DNA from: Betaproteobacteria bacterium
GTDB taxonomy: Bacteria > Pseudomonadota > Gammaproteobacteria > Burkholderiales > Burkholderiaceae_E
Length of the DNA: 7,583 nt
Assembly: GCA_016868095.1 (NCBI GenBank)
Contig: VGHV01000113.1
Coordinates: 1 to 7,583, forward strand
Reading direction: 5' to 3'
Of the stretch, positions 1-7,443 are shown piece by piece. Both the position numbers and the translations under genes were made by a program. Below the pieces are notes generated by a model. It was not told where the DNA came from and did not search any database. It worked only from the letters and a program-made list of their open reading frames with translations. Within the stretch, counting starts at the first letter, position 1. Every line of letters starts with the position of its first letter.

Positions 1-502
1 CCGGTGGCGGCGAGTCGCGAGTCTCAGTGTAAGCAGCGCGCATCCATTCGGCATCGCTTGGTAAACGCTTTCCCGCCCACTGACAAAACTGCTTGGCTTC
101 ATGCCAATTCAAATGCACAGCTGGCTCGTTGGCTGCGCCCGGTTTGCCATAGGGTGCGTGCCATACCCAACCAGGTCGTCGCTCCCAGCCTGCACCCCAT
201 TCAAAACCGCCGCCTTCGCGCTCAGCAAGGCTGCGGTATCCCTTGGCCTGAACAAACCCGCGATACTGCCCAATACTGACCTCGGTTCGATCGATCCAGA
301 AAAAAGAGCCATCGTCGCGTTGGATGGCTTGCATGGCCGTTTCATCGTTTGCAGTGGCCTGGGGATGGCTTTGCAAAGGGGCTTGTGAGATGGCCTGAGC
401 ATAGCTTTGCCCAACAGCAAAACCAGCCAGACATGCAAGACTGATGCGATAAGCCTTCGGGGATAAAAGGCGATGAGTCATCCATCGAAGACGATTAGTC
501 AT
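1..502 (-). CDS. Exported SUMF1/FGE-type (formylglycine-generating enzyme family) protein, N-terminal part
   Basis: The open frame runs from an ATG at 502 to the left edge, giving 167 residues with the C-terminal part missing. Residues 1-37 look like a signal peptide: basic residues (R4, R6, R11, K16, R19), a hydrophobic stretch at about 20-32, and a likely cleavage site after AQA (35-37), so the protein is probably periplasmic. From about residue 62 it matches the start of the SUMF1 fold: FFWIDRTEVSIGQYRGFV at 67-84, then EPAVHLNWHEAKQFCQWAGK at 126-145 and RLPSDAEWMRAA at 146-157, the usual 'WxxAxxFCxWxGKRLPxxAEW' block. The family includes sulfatase-activating oxidases, ergothioneine-type sulfoxide synthases and non-catalytic members. 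The catalytic cysteines would lie beyond the edge, so activity cannot be judged. The start at 502 is preferred over the in-frame ATG at 481 because GGTGAG sits 7 nt upstream of it. The gene overlaps the srkA stop by 8 nt and is probably co-transcribed with srkA. Confidence 0.85.
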   Translation of the reverse strand, partial: MTNRLRWMTHRLLSPKAYRISLACLAGFAVGQSYAQAISQAPLQSHPQATANDETAMQAIQRDDGSFFWIDRTEVSIGQYRGFVQAKGYRSLAEREGGGFEWGAGWERRPGWVWHAPYGKPGAANEPAVHLNWHEAKQFCQWAGKRLPSDAEWMRAAYTETRDSPPP

Positions 503-1562
503 AAGCAATCTCACCGAATGGCTTGCCTGCATCGAATGATTGGCGCAACACGCTTTGCTGTTGCTCTAATTCGAACATACGACGATCCCAATAATCGGGC
601 TCTGCAAAGCCAGGAAAGGCACGTGGAAATGCCGGATCGTCATAACGATTCGCAATCCAGGCCGTATGCTCAATCAGCCGCATGCTTCGCAAGACCTCAA
701 TCCAATGCAATTCCATCGGGTCAAAATCACTGATACTTCGATAGGCCTGCAAGATGATCGCCAGGCCGGCTTCGAGTTCCTCACCTTGTCCGGAGAGCAA
801 TGGCCATAGATCGCTGATCGCAGGGCCCATGCGGCAATCGTCAAGATCAACGAAATGCGGCCCCGCTTCGGTCCAAAGCACATTGCCCCAATGCATATCA
901 CCGTGAATCCGCAAAAGCTTGGGCGCTGGTAAGTTGGCGATAACGGTATGCGCGGTGTTTAAACAGGTACGCGCAACGCCAAGCCAACGGTCGCAGGCTT
1001 GCGGCAGCGCGTTGCGCAGTGCCTCAACCTGATCAATCGCATCAAAAGCGCTTGCCAGGCCCCTAAAGCCTGATCGGTGGTTGAAAGCCTGCCGACGTCC
1101 CACCCCATGCAAGCGCGCAATAAAGCGGCCCATTCTCTCGAGGACTTCGGGGCGATCCATATCGGGCGCCCGGCCTCCCTGGCGTGGCCATAAGGCGACA
1201 TAAACTGGGTCGATCCACATCAAGCTATCCCCCGCCAAGTCGCGCGCAGCAAAGCTTTCGCGTAAGTTGATCGGCGCTGCTACCGGCAACTCGGCCTCGG
1301 CTAAGTCATTGGCAAAGCGATGCTCCTCAAGAATTTGCGCAAGGCTCCAGCGTCCTGGCCGATAGGCCTTTAACACCACGCTGTCATGCGGCTTGCCCTC
1401 GGCATCAAGCCAAGGCTCATCAAGCCAGAGCAGATAAACCCTGTTTTCAAAGGAATTGAGCGCCAACATACGCCCATCAGGCTGCAAGCCCAGGGCTTGC
1501 AAGCCATCGAGCATGCGGCTTGGTCCGAGCAACTCAAAGGGGTGTTTGTTGTGTGTATGCAT
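495..1562 (-). CDS. srkA: Stress response Ser/Thr protein kinase SrkA (YihE/RdoA family)
   Basis: A 355-residue cytosolic kinase of the APH-like fold; E. coli SrkA is about 328 residues. It phosphorylates proteins on Ser/Thr and in E. coli counters stress-induced death and affects Cpx-linked envelope responses. Visible signatures in order are LNSFENRVY (35-43), VVLKAYRPGRW (62-72) with the probable ATP lysine K65, QILEEHRFA (76-84), PVAAP (93-97), GGRAPDMD (129-136), the catalytic loop HGDMHWGN (220-227, D222 as base, N227 as metal ligand), the metal-binding FVDLDDCRMGPAISDLW (237-253), RLIEHTAWIANR (295-306) and DPAFPRAFP (309-317). The start at 1562 places the LNSFENRVY motif at residue 35, almost as in E. 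coli. The frame stays open upstream to 2006, but that part is antisense to the GST gene and resembles no known domain. There is only a weak GAG upstream of the start. The gene is divergent from the GST gene with 57 nt between the starts, and coupled to the downstream FGE-type gene. Confidence 0.92.
   Translation of the reverse strand: MHTHNKHPFELLGPSRMLDGLQALGLQPDGRMLALNSFENRVYLLWLDEPWLDAEGKPHDSVVLKAYRPGRWSLAQILEEHRFANDLAEAELPVAAPINLRESFAARDLAGDSLMWIDPVYVALWPRQGGRAPDMDRPEVLERMGRFIARLHGVGRRQAFNHRSGFRGLASAFDAIDQVEALRNALPQACDRWLGVARTCLNTAHTVIANLPAPKLLRIHGDMHWGNVLWTEAGPHFVDLDDCRMGPAISDLWPLLSGQGEELEAGLAIILQAYRSISDFDPMELHWIEVLRSMRLIEHTAWIANRYDDPAFPRAFPGFAEPDYWDRRMFELEQQQSVLRQSFDAGKPFGEIAYD
510..515 (-). 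promoter_or_regulatory. Ribosome binding site of the FGE-type gene, inside the srkA 3' end
   Basis: On the minus strand GGTGAG lies 7 nt before the ATG at 502 and within the last codons of srkA. It decides the start choice, since the next in-frame ATG (481) has no such sequence. Together with the 8-nt overlap ATGACTAA it points to translational coupling. Confidence 0.6.
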
Positions 1563-1619
1563 GAGGCTCAGTGTATCGTTGGGCCACTCAACAAGGCGTG
1601 AAATAGGCAACGAGCGACC
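1563..1619. promoter_or_regulatory. Short divergent intergenic region between srkA and the GST-family gene
   Basis: Only 57 nt separate the two divergent starts, so promoters for one or both genes must overlap coding sequence or each other. I see no convincing -35/-10 pair and no clear inverted-repeat operator. A TGA at 1599-1601, in frame with the GST gene, fixes the start of that gene downstream of this point. Confidence 0.3.
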
Positions 1620-2609
1620 ATGCAAACTCAGATCGTGCTGCACCACTACCCGGCTAGCCCTTTTGCCGAGAAGATTCGACTCTTTTTGGGCTACAAGGGC
1701 GCGCGCTGGCAATCGGTTGAAATCCCGATGATGATGCCCAAACCCAAGCTCATGCCATTGACCGGTGGTTATCGCAAAACACCGGTCATGCAAATCGGTG
1801 CTGATATTTATTGCGATACCGCGCTGATTCTTGACGAATTGCACCGCCGCCTGCCCGATCCTTTGCTGCTCCACGAAGCTTCGCTGAGCGATTTGACGCT
1901 TGCAGCCTTTGCCGACAGCGCATTGTTCTCGGCAGCAGTGTCCTGGGCTTTTCAGCCTGGCGCCATGGCCGATTTTTTCCATGGCAAAGACGAGGCTTTC
2001 GTACAAGCTTTTTTAGCCGATCGAAAAGCATTTCGTGCTGGCTCAAGCGCTCAACGCCCAAGCCTTGGTCAGGCCAAAGATCGACTCGCCATGGCCTTGG
2101 CTGGCCTTGAAAACCAGCTTGGCGATTGCCGAAGCTTTGTGTGGGGCGCATCACCTTCGCGCGCAGACTTTTGCCTCTTTCATCCCTTATGGTTTATTCA
2201 ACAAGCCAAAAGCGTTGCGTTCTTACTTGATGACTACCCGCAAGTGGGCTTGTGGCTCGAGCGCATGAGCCACTTTGGCCATGGCAAGCCCGAGTCGATC
2301 AGCGCCGATGAAGCGCTCAGGATCGCTGCAAACCACCAACCGATCGGAATGCCTGCGAGCCAAGAGGCGGGTGCGCCGAGCGCTCAGGTCGCACAAGGTT
2401 TGACCTTAGGCGCTGTGGTAGAGGTCAAACCCACCGATTACGGCATGGATGCTGCACGCGGCAGACTTTGTTATGCCGATCAAAGGCGCTTGGTGATTGA
2501 ACGTGAGGAAGAAGGCCTTGGCCTTCTTCATGTGCATTTCCCGCAAATCGGCTACCAGCTCACATATTGCGACGGTACTGACCACCCACCTCAAAAAGGC
2601 ACTGGGTGA
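1620..2609 (+). CDS. Glutathione S-transferase family protein with an extra C-terminal domain
   Basis: A 329-residue protein; ordinary bacterial GSTs are about 200-230. Residues 3-80 form the thioredoxin-like GST domain: [20 protein letters not shown] at 6-25 (S13 is at the usual Ser/Cys active-site position), the cis-proline segment [19 protein letters not shown] at 53-71 (P55; D66-T67 at the glutathione gamma-glutamyl site where E-S is common). Residues about 85-235 are the helical C-terminal domain, with [18 protein letters not shown] (176-193) carrying the usual S/T-x-x-D helix cap (S180-D183). After a linker (about 236-258), residues 260-315 form a beta-rich extension: [43 protein letters not shown]. 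From memory this extension recurs in a proteobacterial GST subgroup; its role is unknown to me. The ATG at 1620 is the first start after an in-frame TGA at 1599. The last 16 codons overlap the end of icmF. Substrate unknown; glutathione conjugation is not shown. Confidence 0.87.
   Translation: MQTQIVLHHYPASPFAEKIRLFLGYKGARWQSVEIPMMMPKPKLMPLTGGYRKTPVMQIGADIYCDTALILDELHRRLPDPLLLHEASLSDLTLAAFADSALFSAAVSWAFQPGAMADFFHGKDEAFVQAFLADRKAFRAGSSAQRPSLGQAKDRLAMALAGLENQLGDCRSFVWGASPSRADFCLFHPLWFIQQAKSVAFLLDDYPQVGLWLERMSHFGHGKPESISADEALRIAANHQPIGMPASQEAGAPSAQVAQGLTLGAVVEVKPTDYGMDAARGRLCYADQRRLVIEREEEGLGLLHVHFPQIGYQLTYCDGTDHPPQKGTG
2508..2529. terminator. Perfect 22-nt inverted repeat just past the icmF stop, candidate terminator or 3'-end hairpin
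   Basis: Positions 2508-2517 (GAAGAAGGCC) and 2520-2529 (GGCCTTCTTC) are exact reverse complements separated by TT. In RNA this would fold as a 9-bp stem with a 4-nt loop. It begins 30 nt after the icmF stop on the minus strand and lies inside the GST coding sequence (EEGLGLL). No run of T follows on the minus strand, so it is not a textbook intrinsic terminator. It could stabilise the icmF 3' end, pause polymerase in this convergent overlap, or simply reflect the codons used (GAA GAA GGC CTT GGC CTT CTT). Confidence 0.35.
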
Positions 2610-5600
2610 TTTGGCCAAGCGAACAAACGCGAACCGCATCCATGAGCACTGCAAACACATTGCCTTGATCGATCACACACTGCTTTAAGCGCGCAAGCAT
2701 CGCAGGTGCATGCTCGGCGTGCCGTGCATGAAAATCGGCAAGACGTTGCAGTTGACTTTGCTTTTCGTCTTCGGTCGATCTTGCCAATTCGAGACTTGCC
2801 GGCACCGGGTCATCTTCTGGATTTCGAAAAGTATTCACACCGATGATTGGCAGGCTTCCGTCGTGTTTGAGCATCTCGTAGTGCATCGATTCGTCTTGGA
2901 TTTTGCCTCGCTGATAACCTGTTTCCATCGCGCCGAGCACACCGCCTCGTTCGGCAATGCGCTCAAATTCTTTAAGCACTGCCTCTTCGACCAAATCGGT
3001 CAGTTCATCAATGATGAAGCTGCCTTGATTCGGATTTTGATTCTTGGCCAGACCCCATTCGTTATTAATAATCAATTGAATCGCAAGCGCCCTACGCACC
3101 GACTCTGTGGTGGGCGTGGTGATCGCCTCGTCATAAGCATTCGTGTGCAAAGAATTCGCCTGATCGTAGGTTGCAATCAGCGCTTGCAAGGTGGTGCGTA
3201 TATCGTTAAATGCAATTTCCTGGGCATGCAGCGAGCGGCCCGAGGTTTGGCAGTGATACTTCAGTTTTTGGGAACGATCATTAGCACCATAACAATCTCT
3301 CATCGCCACAGCCCAAATCCGACGCGCTACGCGACCAATGACGCTGTACTCCGGGTCCATACCGTTGGAGAAGAAAAAGCTCAGATTAGGTGCGAAATCA
3401 TCGATATGCATGCCACGCGCCAAATAAGCTTCAACAAACGTAAAGCCATTGGAAAGCGTGAAGGCAAGTTGCGAGATCGGATTAGCCCCCGCCTCAGCAA
3501 TGTGATAGCCCGATATCGAGACCGAATAAAAATTGCGCACACTGTGCTCAATAAAATAGGCCTGAATATCACCCATCACCTTGAGCGAAAACTCGGTGGA
3601 AAAAATACAGGTATTTTGTCCCTGATCCTCTTTAAGAATATCGGCCTGTACCGTACCGCGTAATTGGGCAAGGGTTTGAGCACGAATTTTCTCAAGGCTT
3701 TGCGCATCGGGGCTTTGACCTGTTTTAGCCTTAAATGCTTCGATTTGTTGATCGATCGCGGTGTTCATAAACATCGCAAGAATCGTGGGCGCAGGCCCAT
3801 TAATCGTCATTGATACCGAGGTTGATGGGTCAAGCAAATCAAAGCCTGAGTAAAGCACCTTCATATCATCGAGGGTTGCAATCGATACCCCGGAGTTACC
3901 TACTTTGCCGTAAATATCGGGGCGCACATCGGGGTCCTGCCCGTAAAGTGTGACCGAGTCAAAAGCGGTTGATAAGCGCTTGGCCTTCATGCCCTCGGAG
4001 ATCAACTTAAAGCGCCGATTGGTGCGAAAGGGGTCACCCTCGCCAGCAAACATGCGCGTGGGGTCTTCACCTTCGCGTTTAAAGGGAAAAACACCTGCGG
4101 TGTATGGGAAAAATCCCGGCAGATGCTCGCGTCTTAAAAACGATAACATTTCGCCATCGTCTTCATAACGCGGCAGTGCCACCTTAGGAATGACCGTACC
4201 CGATAGACTTGTGGTGGTGAGTGCGGTGCGGATTTCACGATCGCGAACCTTGGTCACTTGTTCGCATCCCTGGTAGCTTTGAGCAAGCGCAGGCCAGCTT
4301 TGCAAAAGGCTTGCACACGATGGATCGAGTTTTGAGCGCCGCTCGTCTGCGAGTGCTTTGAGTCGCGCGATGGCCTCGTCTTCGGTGTGCAACATATGGG
4401 CGGCTTCGCGCAAGTGTTGTATTTCTCGTATCAATTTCACCTGAGCGCGTGTCTTGGCATGGTAGCCCCGCAAGCTCGCTGCGATGTCTGCAAGATACCG
4501 AGTACGGTCAGAAGGCACAATCATCATTTGCATGCTTGAATGGCGAACGCTGCATGCTGGCAGCCGCCCTTGTGGCATGGCAAGGCGCAAGCCCTTTGTG
4601 CAAAGAACCTCGCGCAAATGCTGATAAAGCGCACTGACCCCGTCATCATTAAAACGTGATGCCTGGGTTCCGAAAACAGGCATGTGTTCGGGGCTTCGGT
4701 CAAAGGCTTCGCGGTTGCGCTGCAATTGTTTGGCGACATCGCGCAAAGCATCAGCAGCGCCCTTGCGATCAAATTTGTTGATCGCTACAACATCAGCAAA
4801 ATCGAGCATGTCGATTTTCTCAAGCTGAGATGCAGCGCCAAATTCGGGCGTCATCACATAAAGCGATAAGTCCACATGCGGCACGATCGCCGCATCGCCC
4901 TGACCGATCCCCGAGGTTTCAACCAGGATCAGATCAAAGCCTGCGACCCGGCACGCCGCAATCGCATCAGGCAGGGCTGCGCTGATTTCACTACCTGCAT
5001 CGCGGGTTGCCAGCGAGCGCATAAAAATATTGGGATGGTGTATCGCGTTCATACGAATTCGATCGCCCAGCAAAGCACCGCCCGATTTCCGACGGGTTGG
5101 ATCGACCGAGAGCACGGCGATTCGTAATTGATCGTCTTGATCGAGCCTAAACCGACGTACCAGTTCATCGGTAAGCGAACTCTTACCTGCACCGCCCGTG
5201 CCGGTAATGCCAAGCACAGGCGTGCTCGCTGCCTTGGCTGCCGCAATCCCACGCAAAGCCTGCATCGCTTCAAGATCCCAGTGCCCAACTTCAATCGCCG
5301 TCAGAGTTTGGGCAAGTGCACGCAAAGCCTTGGCGCGATCGCTTTGTAAGAGCGCCTCATGTGCTTTGGGGGCGATCGCAGCAAGATCGCAGGAGGCACG
5401 ACGCATCATGTCTTGAATCATCCCGACCAGGCCAAGTTTTTGGCCATCTTCAGGCGAGTAAATCCGCTCAACACCCCATTGGTGCAGCTGTCTGATTTCC
5501 TCAGCAACAATAACCCCGCCACCGCCACCGAAAACCTTGATGTGGGCAGCACCTGCCTCGCTCAAGCGATCGGCCATGTACTTGAAGTACTCCAGATGGC

Positions 5601-5865
5601 CGCCCTGATACGAACTCACCGCAATACCGTGCACATCCTCTTGCAAGGCGCAAGCGACGATCTCGCCCACGGAGCGGTTGTGACCCAAATGAATCACCTC
5701 GCAGCCCTGGGCCTGCAAAATCCTTCGCATGATGTTGATGGAGGCGTCATGCCCATCAAAGAGCGATGCCGCGGTGACAAAACGAAGCGGCGCCCTGCCG
5801 GCTGGCTGCTTTAAGGCTGCAGCCTCAGGGCTTGCAGCGTGCATCGGGTGTGAGAGATCGGTCAT
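2560..5865 (-). CDS. icmF: Fused isobutyryl-CoA mutase IcmF (B12-binding + MeaB-type GTPase + mutase)
   Basis: An adenosylcobalamin enzyme of 1101 residues that interconverts isobutyryl-CoA and n-butyryl-CoA and, in characterised members, isovaleryl-/pivalyl-CoA more weakly. Domains: (1) B12-binding, about 27-160, with FDGHDAS (36-42; H39 the probable cobalt ligand), SSYQGGH (84-90) and GGGGG (113-117); (2) MeaB/ArgK-type G-protein, about 200-430, with P-loop GTGGAGKS (222-229), [17 protein letters not shown] (253-269), ETSGIGQ (316-322) and base-specificity NKFD (363-366); (3) a helical linker, then the mutase TIM barrel, about 555-1090, with PYTAGVFPF (587-595), QNTCIF (750-755), [10 protein letters not shown] (785-794) and HCQTSGRSL (871-879). 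F593 and Q750 sit where methylmalonyl-CoA mutase has Tyr and Arg, which is the isobutyryl-CoA signature. The C-terminus ([11 protein letters not shown]) is typical of the family. The start is taken as ATG 5865, with GGAG 7 nt upstream; a TTG directly before it (5868) is a less likely alternative. All domains look intact. The gene is divergent from the crotonase gene. Confidence 0.97.
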   Translation of the reverse strand: MTDLSHPMHAASPEAAALKQPAGRAPLRFVTAASLFDGHDASINIMRRILQAQGCEVIHLGHNRSVGEIVACALQEDVHGIAVSSYQGGHLEYFKYMADRLSEAGAAHIKVFGGGGGVIVAEEIRQLHQWGVERIYSPEDGQKLGLVGMIQDMMRRASCDLAAIAPKAHEALLQSDRAKALRALAQTLTAIEVGHWDLEAMQALRGIAAAKAASTPVLGITGTGGAGKSSLTDELVRRFRLDQDDQLRIAVLSVDPTRRKSGGALLGDRIRMNAIHHPNIFMRSLATRDAGSEISAALPDAIAACRVAGFDLILVETSGIGQGDAAIVPHVDLSLYVMTPEFGAASQLEKIDMLDFADVVAINKFDRKGAADALRDVAKQLQRNREAFDRSPEHMPVFGTQASRFNDDGVSALYQHLREVLCTKGLRLAMPQGRLPACSVRHSSMQMMIVPSDRTRYLADIAASLRGYHAKTRAQVKLIREIQHLREAAHMLHTEDEAIARLKALADERRSKLDPSCASLLQSWPALAQSYQGCEQVTKVRDREIRTALTTTSLSGTVIPKVALPRYEDDGEMLSFLRREHLPGFFPYTAGVFPFKREGEDPTRMFAGEGDPFRTNRRFKLISEGMKAKRLSTAFDSVTLYGQDPDVRPDIYGKVGNSGVSIATLDDMKVLYSGFDLLDPSTSVSMTINGPAPTILAMFMNTAIDQQIEAFKAKTGQSPDAQSLEKIRAQTLAQLRGTVQADILKEDQGQNTCIFSTEFSLKVMGDIQAYFIEHSVRNFYSVSISGYHIAEAGANPISQLAFTLSNGFTFVEAYLARGMHIDDFAPNLSFFFSNGMDPEYSVIGRVARRIWAVAMRDCYGANDRSQKLKYHCQTSGRSLHAQEIAFNDIRTTLQALIATYDQANSLHTNAYDEAITTPTTESVRRALAIQLIINNEWGLAKNQNPNQGSFIIDELTDLVEEAVLKEFERIAERGGVLGAMETGYQRGKIQDESMHYEMLKHDGSLPIIGVNTFRNPEDDPVPASLELARSTEDEKQSQLQRLADFHARHAEHAPAMLARLKQCVIDQGNVFAVLMDAVRVCSLGQITQCLFEVGGQYRRNM

Positions 5866-6052
5866 CAACTTTCTCCGAATGAGCGAGGCCTTGCGTGGGC
5901 GAAGCGCGAATCACGCCCCCGTTGAGCGAAAGCCGTCAAAATCATGCAAAACTCAGAAACCATACCAAAGAAGGAAACCCGACAAAGCGCGAAAAGCGCG
6001 CAAGTATCAGGCAAGCTTAAAGCTCCCCTAAGTCATTATCTCAGTAAGATCG
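5866..6052. promoter_or_regulatory. Divergent intergenic region between icmF and the crotonase gene
   Basis: These 187 nt should hold the promoters for both genes and are the only sizeable non-coding stretch in the window. The part at about 5935-5980 is noticeably A-rich on the plus strand. On the minus strand, TTGTCG (5980-5985) and TATGGT (5959-5964) with 15 nt between them form a weak candidate promoter for icmF. The repeat AAGCGCGAAAAGCGCGC near 5985-6001 is a short GC-rich element of unknown meaning. I found no cobalamin-riboswitch B12-box-like sequence and no clear regulator palindrome. Confidence 0.35.
5873..5876 (-). promoter_or_regulatory. Ribosome binding site of icmF
   Basis: On the minus strand GGAG is followed by AAAGTTG and then the ATG at 5865, a 7-nt spacing. 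The same GGAG is only 4 nt from the adjacent TTG at 5868, so it favours the ATG as the start. Confidence 0.6.
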
Positions 6053-6871
6053 ATGCCAATCCCTTCACCCGATCAATGCCCTACGCTTTCAGGCTTTAGC
6101 GCCGATTATTGGCAGTCCTTTAAGCCCTTACATGCAGGCCAAGGTGCGCCCTGGGGCGCTGTTCACCAAGGCCTCGCCCTACTTGTACTTGCCAGACCCG
6201 AGCAACACAACCGCCTTGATCCGGCCGATGTTGATGCCATGCGGGCTTTTTGGGACTCGTTGCACGATGCGAGCGTCCTGGTCATCACGGCCATGGGCGA
6301 TAAAACCTTCAGTAGTGGCTACACCATCGAGGCCATTGTGCAAGACCTCGATGATCGTTTTGAACAAATGCTCGATAGCCTCGAATCGCTCCCCTTGCTC
6401 ACGATTGCAGCCCTTAATGGCAGCGTTTACGGAGGCGGCACCGATTTGGCGCTTTGTTGTGATCTAAGGCTGGGGCTTTTCCAAAGCCGCATGTTCATGC
6501 CTGCGGCTCGATTCGGTTTGCACTACTACCCCGGTGGCTTGCGTCGCTATGTACACCGACTCGGATTGAGTGCAGCATCGATGCTCATGCTCACCGCACA
6601 AAGCATCGACGACGAGCACATGCTACGCATTGGTTTTCTTCACGAGCGCCATGAATCGATCAAGGCGCTAAGCGATCGACTAGCTGATTTGGTTAGGGCT
6701 CAGCTTGCCAATGATGCCGCGGTGGTTGCCGCCATGAAACGCGATCTTGCAGCGCTTGCGCTCAACCGCTTCAACCCGGAGGCTGCCCGCCAATCCTTTG
6801 TCGCAAGCGTTCGATCAAGCTCGCTTCGACAACGGCTTGAAGCGGCTCGTCAGGCTCGGGCAAAACGATAA
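6053..6871 (+). CDS. Crotonase-family (enoyl-CoA hydratase/isomerase superfamily) protein, not a canonical hydratase
   Basis: A 272-residue cytosolic protein with the crotonase fold; an acyl-CoA thioester is the expected substrate. Visible are LARPEQHNRLD (46-56), the first oxyanion-hole loop TFSSGYTIEAI (85-95), the second NGSVYGGGTDLALCCDLRLG (122-141), MPAARFGLHYYPGG (149-162) and a helical C-terminal trimerisation region. The two catalytic glutamates of enoyl-CoA hydratase are not conserved: the first is replaced by D131 (GGGTDL), the second by A151 (MPAARFG). The segment GSVYGG...FGLHYYPGG aligns without gaps, from memory, with GSVWGG...LGVPYNLVG of E. coli methylmalonyl-CoA decarboxylase ScpB/YgfG, putting Y158 at its active-site tyrosine; the YgfG His after the first oxyanion loop is Y90 here. 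A decarboxylase or thioester clean-up function near IcmF is inference. The extra N-terminal 35 residues have no recognised motif. Only a weak ribosome site (TAAGA) precedes the ATG. The 3' end overlaps metW by 22 nt. Confidence 0.87.
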   Translation: MPIPSPDQCPTLSGFSADYWQSFKPLHAGQGAPWGAVHQGLALLVLARPEQHNRLDPADVDAMRAFWDSLHDASVLVITAMGDKTFSSGYTIEAIVQDLDDRFEQMLDSLESLPLLTIAALNGSVYGGGTDLALCCDLRLGLFQSRMFMPAARFGLHYYPGGLRRYVHRLGLSAASMLMLTAQSIDDEHMLRIGFLHERHESIKALSDRLADLVRAQLANDAAVVAAMKRDLAALALNRFNPEAARQSFVASVRSSSLRQRLEAARQARAKR

Positions 6872-7443
6872 ATCGCCTGGGTGGCTCGCAAGGGTGCCAA
6901 CCAGTTGACCGCTTTACCATTGGCAAGAAAAGCGCGCTGTAAGACCACCAGACCCAGTTTGGCGAGCAATTGCTCAAAATCAGCCGGGGTTGATAAATGC
7001 AAATTCGGTGTGTCATACCACTGATAAGGCATTTCGCGAGAGACCGGCATACGTCCTTGCAAGATGGACACGGCGTGGTACCAATGGCCAAAGTTCGGGA
7101 AAGAAACAATGCCTTGTGCCCCCACGCTCGACATCTCAGCGAGCACTTGCTCGGTTTGATGGGTGGCCTGGATGGCCATCGATAAGACCACCACATCAAA
7201 GCGACCCTGCCCAAACATCGATAAGCCCTTTTCGATGTTGGCCTGGATCACATTGACTCCTCGCTTAACGCAGGCCAAAAGCGCTTGATCGTCGATCTCA
7301 ACGCCGTAGCCGCGCACGGCGCGCTCGCGTTGCAAGACATCGAGCAACAAGCCATCACCACAACCCAAATCGAGCACACGCGCACCAGGCTTGATCCACT
7401 CGGCGATCAAGGCAAGATCGGGGCGAAGCGGTTGCTTGTTCAT
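6850..7443 (-). CDS. metW: Methionine biosynthesis protein MetW (SAM-dependent methyltransferase fold)
   Basis: A 197-residue protein of normal MetW length. Motif I of the class I methyltransferase fold is VLDLGCGDG (23-31), followed by GYGVEIDD (45-52) with the acidic ribose-binding end, then [13 protein letters not shown] (82-94). The MetW hallmark blocks are present: VSFPNFGHW (113-121), [21 protein letters not shown] (from G130 to L150) and [11 protein letters not shown] (155-165). MetW works together with MetX in forming O-acylhomoserine for methionine synthesis and appears needed for full MetX activity in some proteobacteria; its own methyl acceptor is not established. Its ATG overlaps the metX stop in an ATGA arrangement (7440-7443), so translation is probably coupled. 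No clear ribosome site precedes it, which fits coupling. Its 3' end is convergent with and overlaps the crotonase gene. Confidence 0.95.
   Translation of the reverse strand: MNKQPLRPDLALIAEWIKPGARVLDLGCGDGLLLDVLQRERAVRGYGVEIDDQALLACVKRGVNVIQANIEKGLSMFGQGRFDVVVLSMAIQATHQTEQVLAEMSSVGAQGIVSFPNFGHWYHAVSILQGRMPVSREMPYQWYDTPNLHLSTPADFEQLLAKLGLVVLQRAFLANGKAVNWLAPLRATQAIYRFARA

Noticed and set aside
1563..2006. N-terminal extension of the srkA frame (minus strand, open to 2006)
   Set aside because: It is antisense to the well-supported GST gene, has no recognisable domain, and the start at 1562 places the SrkA motifs at family-typical positions.
2710..3663. 317-codon open frame on the plus strand, antisense to icmF
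   Set aside because: It has no recognisable domain, is rich in Arg, His and Ile as expected from the complement of icmF codons, and lies wholly within conserved IcmF mutase coding sequence.
5330..5400. Frequent GATCG and GCGATCGC words
   Set aside because: They recur throughout coding sequence in the window (Asp/Ile/Arg codons) and do not form an array; whether they are over-represented would need a genome-wide word count.
5514..5531. CCGCCACCGCCACCG short tandem repeat
   Set aside because: It encodes the conserved glycine run (113-117) of the IcmF B12-binding domain and needs no other explanation.
5359..5814. 151-codon plus-strand open frame opposite the IcmF B12-binding region
   Set aside because: It is a shadow of the conserved B12-binding and linker sequence with no family resemblance and no ribosome site.
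5729..6031. 100-codon plus-strand open frame crossing from icmF into the intergenic region
   Set aside because: Its first half is icmF antisense, and the rest is a Lys/Arg-rich stretch with no recognisable motif or ribosome site.
5866..6052. Cobalamin riboswitch upstream of icmF
   Set aside because: The gap is short and I found no B12-box-like sequence; IcmF uses B12 but need not be riboswitch-controlled.
6794..6850. Possible metW terminator inside the crotonase 3' end
   Set aside because: Only a 5-bp stem (AAGCG/CGCTT) with a long loop is present and no T-run follows.
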